DNA of 64,000 nt from Atherix ibis (lineage: Eukaryota; Arthropoda; Insecta; Diptera; Athericidae). Positions 31,580-44,235 of the stretch are shown piece after piece. Every line of letters starts with the position of its first letter. Position 1 is the first letter of the stretch. The translations under genes and the position numbers were made by a program. The notes below the pieces were generated by a model that saw nothing but the letters and a program-made list of their open reading frames with translations, ran no database searches and was not told the DNA's origin. The stretch covers positions 55,131,920-55,195,919 of the forward strand of contig OY282606.1 in assembly GCA_958298945.1 (NCBI GenBank). The letters run 5' to 3'.

Positions 31580-32000
31580 GGCACTCCAGATATATTTTGG
31601 CCGCGGAGTGCCATAGGGCGTTAGAGGCAGGACAGGGAGAGCTAGTCCATCTAAGGCTCTCTCAACCAAGTCATCGGTCAGTTTCATCTATTTTTTTTCT
31701 TTTTCTTCTCCGCTTTCTTTTATTTTTTTAGGGTTTGGGTGGGACGTTTCCTTTTTTATTCTTTTCCTTGTTTTTAAAATATTTTTTTTTTGATTTTTTG
31801 ATTTTTTTTCTCGCTTATCTATTTTTATCTTTGTAACGTTTTACCTTCCTGCTCATTCGCTGTTCCGCTCTCTCTTTGAGTTTTTTCTCTGTTATTTCTT
31901 TTAAATTTTTTTTTATAAATTCTTATTTTCACTTTTTTTCTTTTTAATTATTGTTTTTCTCATTTCCCCTTACAAGGAGAACTTAACACCCCCGAGTGCA
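31580..32000 (+). repeat. Dispersed repeat, inverted relative to 6,103-6,578
   Basis: About 100 bp (31,580-31,680) is a near-perfect inverted match to 6,478-6,574. It then runs into T- and pyrimidine-rich DNA, as the other copy does. Function unknown; an LTR or leader of a retroelement is possible. Confidence 0.6.
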
Positions 32001-32279
32001 TCTATCATCCCCTTTATGTTTTTGGTATGATTTTTTTTGTTAATGGTGGGTGTGAGAGCAAATCTCAGCATTAATTTCGAGTCCCCCTACAATCTGGCCA
32101 GAAAGCTAATATAGTAAGGAGATGGAATCTTCGTGCTCACTATCTACCTGCGTATTATATTTAAAATTGTATAAACTACACCAAAGTTAGCATAAGTCGT
32201 AAGTCGACGTACTTGGCAATGCATCACCGGCATATATAAGGGATGCTAATTCATAATGCACTACAATTTGTGTTTGTGT

Positions 32280-32347
32280 AGTTCGTGCACTCCAGAACCA
32301 CTTCTTTTAGTTCGTGCAGTCCAGAACCACTTCTTTTAGTTCGTGCG
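32280..32347. repeat. Tandem repeat, 2.3 x 29 bp
   Basis: Unit GTTCGTGCASTCCAGAACCA plus CTTCTTTTA, two full copies and the start of a third. A TATATAAG sequence lies about 45 bp upstream (32,234-32,241), which could be a promoter of a transposon leader. Confidence 0.85.
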
Positions 32348-32500
32348 TTTATATACAATAAGTGATGCAAATTTGTTGACGATCAACACCAAAGTATCCG
32401 CCCTAAAAATGAGTTTTTATGCTAGTGGGTGTAAAAAAATTGTGAATTGGCAAGTGTTGACATTAACATATGGTAAATACACGCCTGAAATGGTCTATTA
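32348..32500. repeat. Dispersed repeat related to 44,945-45,065 and 55,012-55,132
   Basis: Shares GCAAATTTGTTGAYGATYAACAC, AAAAATGAGTTTTTA, GAYGTTAAC-like and AAATACACG blocks with the later copies at about 75-80% by eye. No coding capacity. Confidence 0.55.
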
Positions 32501-33289
32501 AACCTCTTATACTACACCTGGTATCTGTACCATATCATCAACCGCGTCCGCACTGAGTTTCAACCAACTATTATTCCTGCATATGTATTAGTGAAGAAGT
32601 GTTCTTTTTCCTATGAACTTTCGAGGCGGAAAACATAATGGAAATTCTTTGGGAAGCAATAAAAAAAGAAACTTACAATGCAGCGGGCGAAACTAGAATG
32701 ACTAGTAAATAAAGATACAATTTTTTCGATTCCAAAACCATATTTTTTTTTTGCTTTTTGTTGTGAAAATTAGGTGGAAAGAACGTTTTTGGTTGCAAAC
32801 TGTGTTAACGATCAACTCGAAAATCCCCATTCTTATTGCAGAAACTCAATTCCAGCGGCAGCTGCAAATACTGCCTAAATAAACCAATTTAATATAATTA
32901 CAATAAAATATTGTATATCATTCATTTTTTTATTTAAACTAATGATGTGTTTACTTAGCTTATATATATTTTAATTTTAACTGTCGAACAACAATTCTGC
33001 CACATAACAAAACACTGAAATGTGTGGCAGTACTTGAACTGCAACTGCAAAATTAAAACAAGTTCGAATTCGGCGTTCAAGTAACATAGTCGGACTTTTA
33101 TGCATTCCCATATGATTGCGAAGGTTTTAAAATTTGGACAGCGCCAACTGCATGTATGTGTAGTGGAAATGTTTTTATATGTTTTTATCATTAAAGAATT
33201 TTAACTAGAGCTGTTAGTGAAAAGTGTGTAGAGAGGAAGTGATATGTGTAAATGCCCCGAGGTTGTATTGTGAAAAAGGTGTAGTGAAT
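32501..33289. other. AT-rich DNA without recognisable genes
   Basis: No supported gene, inverted terminus or strong repeat seen. Confidence 0.5.
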
Positions 33290-33930
33290 GATCAATAATT
33301 TACTCCTCGTCTTTATAGGTGCATGTGGTGAAACAGGATACTTTTGCAATGAAAAGATTTTTGGTATGATAAGTTGCTTTGCTTGCACGTGTTTTGGTTT
33401 GTCTTCGATTTTTGCCCATTTTCGACCAAAAACAGCATCGCATTAACATTGCTAAGGAGCTGTTGGAATCTGTCCGCGATGACCCAAATTTTCTCCAGAG
33501 GGTCATAACTGGTGACGAATCATGGGTTTATGGTTATGATGTGGAAACCAAAGCTCAATCATCCCAATAGAAGCTGCCACACGAGCCAAGTTCGGTCGAA
33601 TGTGAAGGTTTTTCTTACAGTTTTCTTCGATTGCAGGGGCGTGGTGCATCATCAGTTCTTGCCACAGGGTAGAACGGTAAGTAAGGAATATTACCTGGAA
33701 GTTAAGCGCAAGTTGCGCGAGAAATCCGTTAGAAACGCCCGGATTTGTGGAAGAACAAAAATTGGCTTTTGCACCATGATAACGCGCCTGCTCACGCATC
33801 GTTGCTTGTGCGCGAATTTTTGGCCAAAAATAACACACTAATAATGCCGCAGCCACCGTGTTCCACAGATCTGGCCCCCTGTGACTTTTTCTTTTTCCCG
33901 AAACAGATTCTTTGATCCATTTTCAAAGAA
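33290..33930 (+). pseudogene. Mariner-like transposase remnant
   Basis: Frames read FDQKQHRINIAKELLESVRD, LQRVITGDESWVYGYD (first catalytic Asp), stop, then VKVFLTVFFDCRGVVHHQFL, GRTVSKEYYLEVKRKLRE. The HHDNAPAH region is frameshifted (about 33,760-33,800). The end reads IMPQPPCSTDLAPCDFFLFPK (third Asp). This is the widespread insect mariner seen fused in SETMAR-like annotations. N-terminus and termini are not visible, and the 3' part is cut by an inverted repeat at 33,943. Confidence 0.82.
33370..33422. repeat. Left arm of an inverted repeat around the mariner remnant
   Basis: About 48 bp here (TGCTTTGCTTGCACGTGTTTT, CTTCGATTTTTGCCCAT) recurs as the reverse complement at 33,943-33,993 with roughly three mismatches. 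The arm interrupts the 5' part of the mariner transposase frame. Confidence 0.8.
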
Positions 33931-33942
33931 TTTTTCTTTTTG

Positions 33943-33993
33943 AATGGGCAAAAATCGAAGACGAGCTAAAACACGTGCAAGCAAAGCAGCTGT
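33943..33993. repeat. Right arm of the inverted repeat around the mariner remnant
   Basis: Begins ATGGGCAAAAATCGAAGACG and reads as a basic peptide start (MGKNRRRAKTRASKA). The same peptide theme appears on the minus strand in the left arm. Source element not identified. Confidence 0.75.
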
Positions 33994-33999
33994 AACAAA

Positions 34000-34580
34000 A
34001 ATTAACTGAACATTCAAAACGGCCGAACTTGTCGGCATAAGTGAGATACATAAGTACCAACATAACGCCACAAAAAATCGAAAATCGAATATACGTAACC
34101 AGCGGAAATTCAAAATTTGCGACACTTCGAACAGACCTCGTACAATACACACATCTGAATTCATCATTTGACCACTGTTTATTAACTTATAAAAACTTAT
34201 TTGCTAAGAGCATAACTTTATTGGGATGCTATTATTTACGACGGTTGATCCATTGCTGTTGCAGGCTACAAAATAATGATACTTAAGTCGTCTGCACGCG
34301 ACGCTATTTTTCTTACTTCTTTTCTAGCTTTTTTTAAAGTTGGATATCTACCTATGTAGTCCACGTGACAAGATAGGTTTCTTATTGGTTCTCGTGAAAA
34401 GAGTAGCAAAAGTAGTACGAAAAATAGAACCGAATCTATTTCTGAAATATTGCTTCGAAAGGAGTAGCGGAGCAAACAGTAACGTAACTTCTTCCATCGC
34501 AGCGATGGTTATATGATTAACGACACGATGGTTATATGAATAATATTTGTTGTTGAAAAAAAAAACATTTTTATGTGTAA
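34000..34580. other. Noncoding DNA between mariner remnants
   Basis: No convincing ORF. Short frames here have no family features. Confidence 0.4.
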
Positions 34581-34589
34581 AATTCACTT

Positions 34590-35300
34590 TATTTTTCAAC
34601 AGTTTCCTTTTAATTCGATACACCGTCTTCCTGTTTTACGTATCCTACCTAAAATATATGATCTTTCCAATCTTTCAAAATAGGCCTTTTTTCAGCAAAT
34701 ACCTCACTGTTTGAACTAAATCTTTTTCCACCGAGCCATTTTTTTATATTCGGAAATAGGAAATCATCGCTGGTGACTAAATCTGACGAATATGGTGTAT
34801 GCGGAAGAAATACGTATTCTAACTGTGTACACGTGCTTTATACCATGCGTCCCAGAAAGCAGTAATTATAACATAGTTTCTTGCCGATAAAACTGTTTTT
34901 GCATTTTTTGATGCACGTTCACTAGTAGAAGACCATTATTTGACTGAACTTTGATTTCTGATTTGCAATGGTGCATCTATGTTTGATCAACAGTTATGAA
35001 TCGACGCAAACATTTATTTGGATTGCGTTTAAAAATGTCGAAACACCACTGATATTGTTACACAAACACGTTTTTGGTTAGGTGTAAGCTTGCCAGATAG
35101 CTCTAATTCCCACAATTTCATGTAAGATGTTGCCTACATGTTCTTTACAGATATTTACCATGTCAGCTATTTCACCCACTTTCATTCGACGGTTTTTCAA
35201 ATCAATATCCTGGAATTTATTAATAATTTTTTCGGGCGCCCAAACCTCTTCAGAAGATTCCATACGACGGTAAGGACTTCTCATTATACTTTTCAAGCTT
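34590..35300 (-). pseudogene. Second mariner transposase remnant (irritans-like)
   Basis: Minus-strand pieces: DIDLKNRRMKVGEIADMVNI with KEHVGNILHE (helix-turn-helix region), then after many stops PHTPYSSDLVTSDDFLFPNI (third catalytic block), KWLGGKRFSSNSEV, and a short tail. The centre is too decayed to read the first two Asp clearly. It is a different lineage from the mariners at 15,852 and 33,290. Confidence 0.75.
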
Positions 35301-38300
35301 GTTTTGTTTTCAGATAGGGTTATTCCTCAAAAAAGTGTTTTATTAACCCACGAAATTCACTTTTTCTATATTAATAACAAAAACACAAACCTTGTCTCAT
35401 TCCAATGGCTGGCAAAACTTATTTAATGAATTTATGTTGACCAAATTTAATAATGCATGTCTTCAAAAAAGTATCGTTTTGCTGATATCAGAAATATCTT
35501 TGTATTAGCGAATGACTTATCATACAGCCCTCGTATCATGTCCATATTCTGCAAAAATTTTCATGTGAATTTCCGTCGCGATTTATTTTTATATATAAAA
35601 AAATCCAAACTATTTTATAAATACGGCTTTTTATCCAATATTTTTGAACTCTAAACAAACGTCATCAAATAAAGGTAAGCTGATATGTACTAAACAATAT
35701 TTGATTTAAACTATACATATCCCTATAAGAAGGGGATGATCCTTCTGGTCAATCTAATAGTTTTTAATAAGTGAAAATGAAGGAATTTTGTTGGTAGCGT
35801 ATTATATATAAAAATTAAATAATAACTTTCATTAAATAACTTTTTTCTCATTTAAGTCAAGCAAAAATTGAGATGGAATGTTCCACCCATTTTTATTACC
35901 GATACTTTTACTGGAGATCAAATATTCATTCATAGAGAAATTATAAAAATTAATTTTAAATACATTCAGTATATTAATAACTGATTTAATACATTATAAA
36001 AGTAGCCGTTTAACGAACGACTTGCATCTATATACAATTTCATTTTCAATATCCGCATCACAAATTTATAACAATAAGAGTAATCAATAATAAAGTATGG
36101 GAACAAAAAAAAACAATGTTTTTCTTTTTATAAAACGTAATGTATTAATGATCTTGGTTTTCATTTTCATTTTTCGTTTCATATAATAGATTCTGATCGT
36201 GTACCACTTATTTTAATTAAACTGTTCACAAAAATAAACATAAAAAGCAGAAAAAATAAAAACACAGTCCATTTAATTACTTATTGTGTATTACAGGATC
36301 TGATTGATAATTCCAAAATTTCCTTAATTATAAGAAATTAAAAAATGGAAATATACAATTTATACAATGTATAAAAATAATTTTTTCTTAGCAAATCGTT
36401 TGCAAGATAGTTTAATAAAAATAACTGATACACGAATTTGTATCGCGTTTAAATTTTTCTGCGTTCTTAAAAAAATCAATATAATGATAAACGATTTTCT
36501 GTTTCATCTGTTATTTTATTCAATCAACTTATTTAGGATATTTTTGAGGTTTTCATTATTTCCTCATAATTCTGATTTGTTTATATTCAATTTAATTCCT
36601 TTTATTTGAATAATTCATAATCGTTTTTAAAATAATTAATTTATCTTCAATTTTCAAATACTCATTCACCACGTACATGTTCAGCTTGTTTTTTTATTAT
36701 TTTATATCACACGTCAATATATTTGAAATAAAAATGATTAACTTTCATACCATATCCATTCGAGACCACATTACTGATTATACTTTTATTTTATTTGAAA
36801 ATTTTAGAAAAACTTGCTAGTTTCAATGTTGTTTATTCGTTCATATAAATGTTCCATGTTAGAAAATCCAATAATGACTTTTTCATACTTTAAAATACCA
36901 TTTGCAATTTAATTCCAAAAGAACTTATTTCATGTAATTTCTGTCTCGATTTTTTATTTCTAATTCTTAGTTATACTTCAAAACATCTTGCTTCGGATAT
37001 TATATGATCAACCAAATTCAAATTGTAGACTGAAAATATTTTCGATTATTATATCTAAACACCGTTTTAAAAACTAATCTGGTTCGGTCTTTTTCGCGAC
37101 AACTATCCAATATGTGTAATTTCCAAATAAAAGATATACTTAATCCGCCCTTAGGAATGCTTAAATAATTCTAAAACCATACTGAATTTACTCAGTAAAT
37201 TTCCGTACATTTGTGAGTGTAAGTGAAATACGAAAAAAAAATACAATCTGTATTATTTACATTATTATTTTAATTTTATAATATCTATTGTTCATAATTC
37301 AGATAAATCCACGATGAATGCTATATTTCTGTGGTAAAATATACATTATCAAAAATATGTTGATAATAACAAGTTATCGTAATGACTGGTAACGAATCAA
37401 AATTATAATAAAATAAAATCATCCGTTTAGTAATATATGGAAGCCTGATATATTTACAATGTTGTTTTGTTTTCTAATTTATTATAATGGCCTGCCTCCT
37501 TTCAAACATTGGATCAATTGCATTAACAAGAAATATTTTACGAGTAAAAACGAACAAAAGTTGTTCATATTGTTGTGTAAGCATAAATGTACATATATCT
37601 GAGTAGTGAAACTGTATTAATATTGGCATTCAGAATTCCAAAAATCCGAGATCCGTTACTATTTTGAAGCACTTTGTATCAATTGGAAAATGTTATGTTT
37701 AATATTTAGAATATCGTCCTATTCCAAATGCAAAATTACTTTTTGGTGTTGTTTAAATTAAATTCTATTTAAATGTCTTCTCAAATTAAACATACTTTCG
37801 CTTGTTTAGTTCAACGATAATACAAGATTAAAAATTAAAATAGTATTAGAACACAAGATGCAATAAATTTACTAATAAGGGCCTATCAATTCAATTTAAT
37901 TATTTCATAGTCAATCCATCCAAAATAACATAAATATATCTTATGCCGTACAAATATTTAGTCAATGTTGAAATCAAGACGTAATTACTATTTAAACTAT
38001 ACATAACTTCATTCAATTTAGATCATTCTGCTGGTCAACAAATCAAAATAAATTAAAGGAATAAAAATCTGACAAATGACAAAATATAGATTTGCAAGAA
38101 AAAATATTCATGCCATTTTTTGCAATTTATAATTCGTTTTTTTTTTGTTTCAATTTTATAGTTATTCTTTATAATTATTTTTAAATTTCCTCTCCTCTTA
38201 AATCTATTTATCTTAGCTGATTTATATTTCATTTTCTCCTCTTAGAACATCTCGTTGAATATTTGCCTTTTCGAATTTTACTTCTTATTTATATTTCAAA

Positions 38301-38340
38301 TGTCATTATTTTTGTGTTCAATTCTAATTATCAGTTTTAT
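35301..38340. other. Long AT-rich region, partly probable rox8 3' UTR
   Basis: Three kilobases with no supported ORF. The right part probably includes the rox8 3' UTR and polyadenylation site, since rox8 transcripts run leftward from 38,577. I could not place the cleavage site among the many AATAAA-like strings. Confidence 0.5.
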
Positions 38341-38510
38341 ACCTATTCTTTTATATACTTAAATATATAATATATATAAATATATATTATATATAATATA
38401 TATAATATACACATTATATATACATATAATATATATGTACTATATATATATTAATTATATATACCATACATATTACATATCTATATACATAAACATACAT
38501 TTTATATATC
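38341..38510. repeat. (TA)n-rich low-complexity tract
   Basis: About 170 bp of alternating TA with short interruptions, just downstream of the rox8 stop and so probably within its 3' UTR. Confidence 0.85.
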
Positions 38511-38576
38511 CGTTGTAATTGCGAAATTTCAATAAATTATTATTGAATTATTCTTATTATGCGAACGATAAATTAT

Positions 38577-40214
38577 TCATTGCGTTTGGTATTGTGGCAT
38601 CGCCGCACTATACATCATTTGCGGTTGTGTAGCGGTCCCATTCGTTGCAGCTGCTGCGGCGGCTGTTACACCAGGTACTGCCCCAGGTACACCCCACGCT
38701 ACATTGGGTTGTACCATACGATATCCTGAAAATAAATTTTATTTTATTTATTTACATAATACTTTTTAACTATACGATTGTTAGATAAATGGAGATTTGG
38801 AAATAGTCCAAATAACATGGTAATTATTAATAATGATTTTATTACCTGCACCCTGCTGAGAACTTGCATAATATGGATAGTATCCTTGCTGCATATATTG
38901 AGCTTGCATTTGAGCTGGATATCCCTGCATAAATTCAGATAAAATAATAGATTTTAAATGAACATGTCTCTATAATTTATTACGCAATTAAATATTATCA
39001 ATTACCGGCGGTGTATACCAATAACCCATTTGCTGATATGCTGCGTAAGGATACTGTGCACCTTGCTGGGGAATAACTTGACTACTAACAGTTTGCGCAT
39101 TAGGAACACCAGCAGACCCAATCATCGTAGCATTATTTGTCATCATATCACCTCCTTCCTTTCCCCAAAAACATTTAATTGGATAGCCACTGATGTCTGT
39201 ATTATGTGTATTCTCGATAGCATGTGTTGCTGATTCTTTAGACATAAACTTTATAAATGCATAACCCTTATCTTTAAATACTCTCACATCTTGTATCTGA
39301 CCGAATTGCGAAAAGTGTTTGTGCATTAGTTCTTCAGTAATCACATTCGGTGGAAAACCACCGCAATAGACGGTAGTATTGGTTGGGCTAGTTTGATTAT
39401 AAACTTCTTCATAAGTCGGACGACCCGATTTGGAAACTGTCTTCATTTGTTCACGTGGTGGTGGAGGTTTTCTCGTTGACCAATTCGTTCGAATTGAACG
39501 AGATCCTAGCCATTGGCCATTCATCGCTTGTATCGCATTTTCAGCTTCAGCTTTTTTAACAAACGATACAAAGGCATAGCCTTTGGATTTCATTGTTTGT
39601 GGATCTCTTACAATTCGACAATTCGATATTTCGCCAAAGGGGGCAAACGCTTCACGAAGTGTTTCTGTCTCTATTTCAGGACTAAGATCACCAACAAATA
39701 TATGATGATGTGAACTAGTATCTGTCTTTGGCTGATTGCCTGGACTACTAGCCCAATTCACCTAAAACCAAAGTAAATAACTTATTTTTAATCTTAAATT
39801 AAAGCATATATTCTTGAAAGTTATGTAGACATAACAAAATATTGAAATTATATAAAATACACAAGCAGACAATGGCGCTTTGTTTACATCAATGATACAC
39901 GTTGTATAACAAAAAGTAAAACTATCGAATTTTAACATTCAATTACAGTTCGTCAAATTTTATTAAGATTATAATTATATACAAACCTTAATTTCCTTTT
40001 CAAGGAAGAGCCGTTTATTCATTGCCGTTAACGCAGTTGCAGCCGATTGGTGTGATGTGAACTCGATGAACGCATAGGGATCATTCCCTGGTTCCCGTAT
40101 AATTTTGCAACTCTTTACTGGTCCAATTTGACTAAAAAGTGCTACAAGTAAATCTTCCGATACTGACTGATCAAGATTCCCCACGTACAGGGTTTTTGGC
40201 TGCGTCTCATCCAT
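38577..40214 (-). CDS. rox8: Rox8, TIA-1/TIAR-type RNA-binding protein, complete
   Basis: Four coding exons with GT-AG joins: 40,214-39,987; 39,761-39,006; 38,924-38,846; 38,725-38,577, giving 403 residues. RRM1 (about 7-76, TLYVGNLD), RRM2 (97-175, IFVGDLSPEI and GYAFVSF), RRM3 (207-275, VYCGGF and GYAFIKF) and a Q/Y/A/G-rich tail (about 300-403, YMQQGYYPYYASSQQGAG) match Drosophila Rox8. The family binds U-rich RNA, regulates 5' splice-site choice and translation, and the tail drives stress-granule assembly. Exon 1 ends at a complete codon. It shares its upstream region with the RNFT gene. The stop is followed by a (TA)n tract. A partial second copy is at 47,387-48,487. Confidence 0.95.
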
Positions 40215-41525
40215 CTTGATTCATAAATGTGTGTCAGCAATTTCGTGATCTATGCGCCGATAATTCCTTTTCAATATTTACAAGTTAAATTTTATTAATA
40301 TTCGTTCATAAATCAACTAAATTAACCACTCTGTATAAGATTATGCGAAGCATTAATTTTACGGAAAACTTAAACTGATATAAATATGACAAATAATTCA
40401 CACGATATAATGATGACGGCGGCGACTGCAACCAATTTCGCTTTGTTGCTCTTCAAAACTCTAATCCCTTAACACAAACAGAATACTCAGTCTGCCTTAT
40501 CAAAACTAATGCGAAGAAATATTATTTTCGATTATTTTGTTGATTTCCTACTTCATCTATTTTATTTTAACATTATTATAATAAATAAATTTTTTATACG
40601 AAAATTACAACGCGAAGTCGCGTTCACTCTTCTCTGTTATAATTCGCCGCACCAAAACGAAAAATCAAAAGTAGTTTGACTACTTTAATGTGTGTACGTT
40701 TCCATTCGTACGCCTTACACAGTTGCACACTCTAGTTCTATCTCGTATCTACACTCTATGAGTGACTTAAGAGTGAGTAGGACGAAGTTAACGGAATATC
40801 AACGGCGAATACGAATACTAACAATCGTACTTCAAAGAGAAGACGGATGCCGTTTTACATTTCTTCTTCTTATTATTTTCCCTCCTACATATTTATTATT
40901 CCGTACATTCACTCTCAAACTTAAAAAACGTATAGGACTATCATTTCATTATTACCAACATAAAATGACAAATTATTAAAGTCTTTTAATTATTAATTAT
41001 TTCAAATTAATTTTATTGTCCTAGCATTCACTCTATACTAATAATTAGTTACAATTAGAAAAATAATTCAATATAATTTCAATTTTTTCAATATATTTTC
41101 TTTAAAATATAATTTGGCTAATTTGTTTCTTAAATTTTTATTTTCTAAATTGATTCATTTAACTAAAAATATGAATGTTTCATAGTAATATAATAAAAAA
41201 ATTATACAAAACAATTGGAAAGCAAGCTTCGTGCAATTTGTAACAAAATATGATGTTATTTATAATTGGTAATTGAAAGTGTAATTACATGTGTGACTGT
41301 TTTGAGCAAATGTGTAGTCAGGCAAGTGTCAAAACAGTCAACACAAACTGGCAAACATGAAATCGTAATCGTTGAATGTAAACAATCATTTTGCGACGTC
41401 GTGTAAAGAATAATAGTCAGCACGTTGGAATTTGTCAAGTATTCAAATTTAATATATAAGATAAAAAAGATTTGCCAAAGTAAATTTGTAAATTTTTGCA
41501 GGGTTCTGTTTAGCTCTAAATTTCA
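40215..41525. promoter_or_regulatory. Divergent intergenic region between rox8 and RNFT
   Basis: 1.3 kb separating two start codons that point away from each other, so it should contain both promoters. A GC-richer patch at 40,420-40,700 near rox8 is the likely rox8 leader. A short 95-codon plus-strand frame at 40,692 is not supported as a gene. No TATCGATA motif was found. The whole region is copied at 48,488-49,798. Confidence 0.6.
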
Positions 41526-42726
41526 ATGAGTGCAATTATTTCGGAAAATGGAACTATACCGGTTCAGCCTTCAAATAGGCCTTTACAAGAAAGATATGAA
41601 AATTTGACGAGAGACGATCCACCCAATTTGCTAGTTAGTGAAAATACTAATAACCAGCAGACCAATGAAAACGAAGAGACTATATATAAAATCTTGTCAC
41701 AAAATGCTACTTTATTGATCGTCTTGCTGGTTAAAATTTTATACGATTATTTTAAAAAAATTTTGAACTTTTCCGTTTTAATATTGATTTTCTATCATGC
41801 AAACGAAATTGTCCGAGATGAAATTTCAAAGCAAGCACAACGAAATGTAAATCTTTTAATTCGCCAACTGCTATATATATCACTGTTCATATACTTCAGA
41901 ATTTATAATACCGAAGATGAGGAAATTTATATAAATTTACTAATAATGCAGCCTCTAATTGAGTCGAACAATTTAGGTCCGCTAATATTTTACCTCACAA
42001 TGAGTGGAATCTTGCTAAAAGTTTTCACTGTAGTAACTAAAATTGTGATAACACTTATTCCACCAGAGAAATTTAAATGTAATACAAGGGTATGTAGGCA
42101 TCCCTTAAATATTATAGAAGATATCGATTAGTTTACTGATTTGAAAATATTTTAAGGGAAACATATATATTTTAATAGAAGCATTATCGCAAATGTATGC
42201 TGCAGTTATGCCAATACGATCATGGCTAAATTACTTACTCGAATCATACTCTGGATTCGAAAAAGTACTTATTATACAATGATTACTGATATTTTCGTAC
42301 AATGTTAATCTTTCTTAAATTTTTAGCTATTTGGAGCATTATTGACAACTTCTTATATGGTATCAAAAGCATTTGATTTGTTTAATCGTGGAAAGCTTTG
42401 TAAAAAAGCTATAACCGCTTACTTTGGATCAACAGTCAGTAAAAATGACCAGTGTTTAACATTATATGAACATTATAAAATATTCTTTACAGGTGTATGA
42501 ACACATACCTTCAAGAGAGCAAATGGACTCAGCTGGAAATAATTGTACCATATGTCATGACCAATTCTCTAATCCGATAATTTTGGATTGTCAGCATATA
42601 TTTTGTGCATCATGCGTCAGAAAATGGTTTTCGCTCAAAGAAACGTGTCCTTTATGTCGAACTAAAATTCTTGAAGATACGACTTGGCAATACGGCTCAA
42701 CTAGTTACTTTTTACAACTCTGCTAG
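41526..42726 (+). CDS. RNFT1/2-type RING membrane ubiquitin ligase, copy 1
   Basis: Exons 41,526-42,089, 42,157-42,264, 42,327-42,434 and 42,493-42,726 join in frame at GT-AG sites to give 337 residues. Residues 55-240 contain several hydrophobic membrane segments (ATLLIVLLVKILYDYF, LILIFYHANEIV, FYLTMSGILLKVFTVVTKIV). LIEALSQMYAAVMPIRSW is a family-conserved block. The C-terminal C3HC4 RING runs from C278 (CTICHDQ) through HIFCASCVRKWF to CPLCR, followed by the typical end WQYGSTSYFLQL. RNFT proteins are ER-type E3 ligases. Drosophila CG13605 is the probable orthologue, by recall. A near-identical copy is at 49,799-51,002. Confidence 0.9.
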
Positions 42727-42926
42727 CTTGCTAAAAAAAATTTCTATTATTTTTACTAATTAATGAAGTTATATTTATTTTCAATAGTAAGAAATATTAT
42801 TTAAATGTACTAAATTAAGTAAGAAGCTAAAAATGAATTTATAACATGTTTGTATAAATATCTAAGAGTTATTACAGAAATACTGTAGTTAATTATTCCT
42901 ATTTTCATGTTAAATGTGCTTATATA

Positions 42927-43638
42927 TTAATTTTCATCATCCCAACCAACTGTTTTTGTTTGGAAATAATTTCCGTCACCATGGGTTGATTGTCTATTAA
43001 TCTCTTTATGGCGATCTCTGGACACAATTTCTTCAAGAATTTCTCCATCACCTTTAATTAAGCGGGTTCGCCCAGTGTCAGCGTCAAATACTCGTCGAAT
43101 TTGGTTTTGCCTTGCTTCATACTCCTGTGGTGTTTCTGGAGCTCGGGCTTTCGTATTCATAAGTTCTTAAAGACAATATGCTGTTTAAATACTTTATAAA
43201 TATGATGAAAATGGGCAAACCTAGAGGTATTGAGTAGTCAGCAGCAACCGATTTGTCATTATCTATTATTGTTTCCTTAGAATGTTTACCCGATTTCTTT
43301 AACTTTTTCTCCTCCTTCCGTTTAGCTTTTCTCGGTTTCTTTAATTGTTTCTTTTCTGCCTTTTCTGCTCTACGTTTTTCCTTTTCCAAACGCTTTTCTT
43401 CCTTCCGTTTTTTACGTTTTTCTTGCTTCTCAACCTTTTTCCTTTTTTTTATTTCCGATGAACTACAAGAATCTGATGAACTGGAATTCGACGATGAGGA
43501 TGAGCTCCTAGATGACAGTCTTTGATATTTCTTCTGCTTTTTAGTATCACGATCTCTTCCTCTTTTAGATTCTGAGACATTACCTTCACTTTCTTCAAGG
43601 AGATCTTTTTTCCACCCTATCTCTACTTGGTTCGACAT
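42927..43638 (-). CDS. ARL6IP4/SRp25-like nuclear protein, copy 1
   Basis: Two coding exons, 43,638-43,221 and 43,165-42,927, join within a codon to give 218 residues. Residues 35-65 are Ser-rich, 65-125 a basic Lys/Glu helix-forming stretch (coiled-coil-like). The C-terminal ~75 residues are the conserved part: [52 protein letters not shown]. This C-terminal block identifies the ARL6IP4 family, nuclear-speckle proteins linked to splicing. Its 3' end is 200 bp from that of the convergent RNFT gene. Confidence 0.85.
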
Positions 43639-44235
43639 TCTTTCAATGGAAAAAATTAGTACAAATCATATGATTTTGACATACGCAGCGGTCCTGTTTA
43701 CAATAATACCAAATTGCGGTTGCACTTCTCAAATTTAGGTTATATGTACAGAAATTACATAAAATAGTAATGCCACACGTATAATTTTCATATATAAATT
43801 TTCTAAGTTCCTGTACTAAGAAACGTGCTCGTAATAGATAAATAGATGTAATTAGGCGTTTTTAAATACTAATTCTCACAGAAGTATTTATGTTAACCAC
43901 AACACCTGCTCCTCGCATACCTAGTGTAAAAATTAGTATTTAAAAAATGCTAATCATAACACCTGCCTCTTACACCTTTGCTACATCCGCTCTCAAAAAA
44001 GAAATCATTGTAAGGACGGAGAATTTCATGTTGACCGTAAACAATACTTTTTGGTTTCTGAAAAATTGTATGCTTATTTAGTATTTTGTAATGTCTAACT
44101 ACTGTATAATAAAAATTGTATGCTTGTTTGGACCGCGGCATTGTGTGTTTCTCCGGCATGGCTTAATTCTCTGTTGTATTTTGTTTCATATTGTTTCTTA
44201 AGGGGCCTTTCAACACTAAGTTAAGGTTAACATCA
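43639..44235. other. Upstream region of ARL6IP4 copy 1
   Basis: Noncoding, presumably with the ARL6IP4 promoter. The site matching the copy-2 insertion point is intact here at 44,097-44,105 (CTAACTACTGTATAA), the empty site. Confidence 0.6.

Noticed and set aside
38341..38510. (TA)n tract as a transposon end or origin
   Set aside because: Simple low-complexity repeat with no inverted termini or target duplication.
40692..40979. 95-codon plus-strand frame upstream of RNFT
   Set aside because: Both copies of the duplication keep it, but only because they are nearly identical. Composition is random-like and it overlaps the likely rox8 leader.
43253..43525. 90-codon Phe/Ser-rich frame opposite ARL6IP4
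   Set aside because: Complement of the Lys/Glu-rich exon; not a membrane protein.
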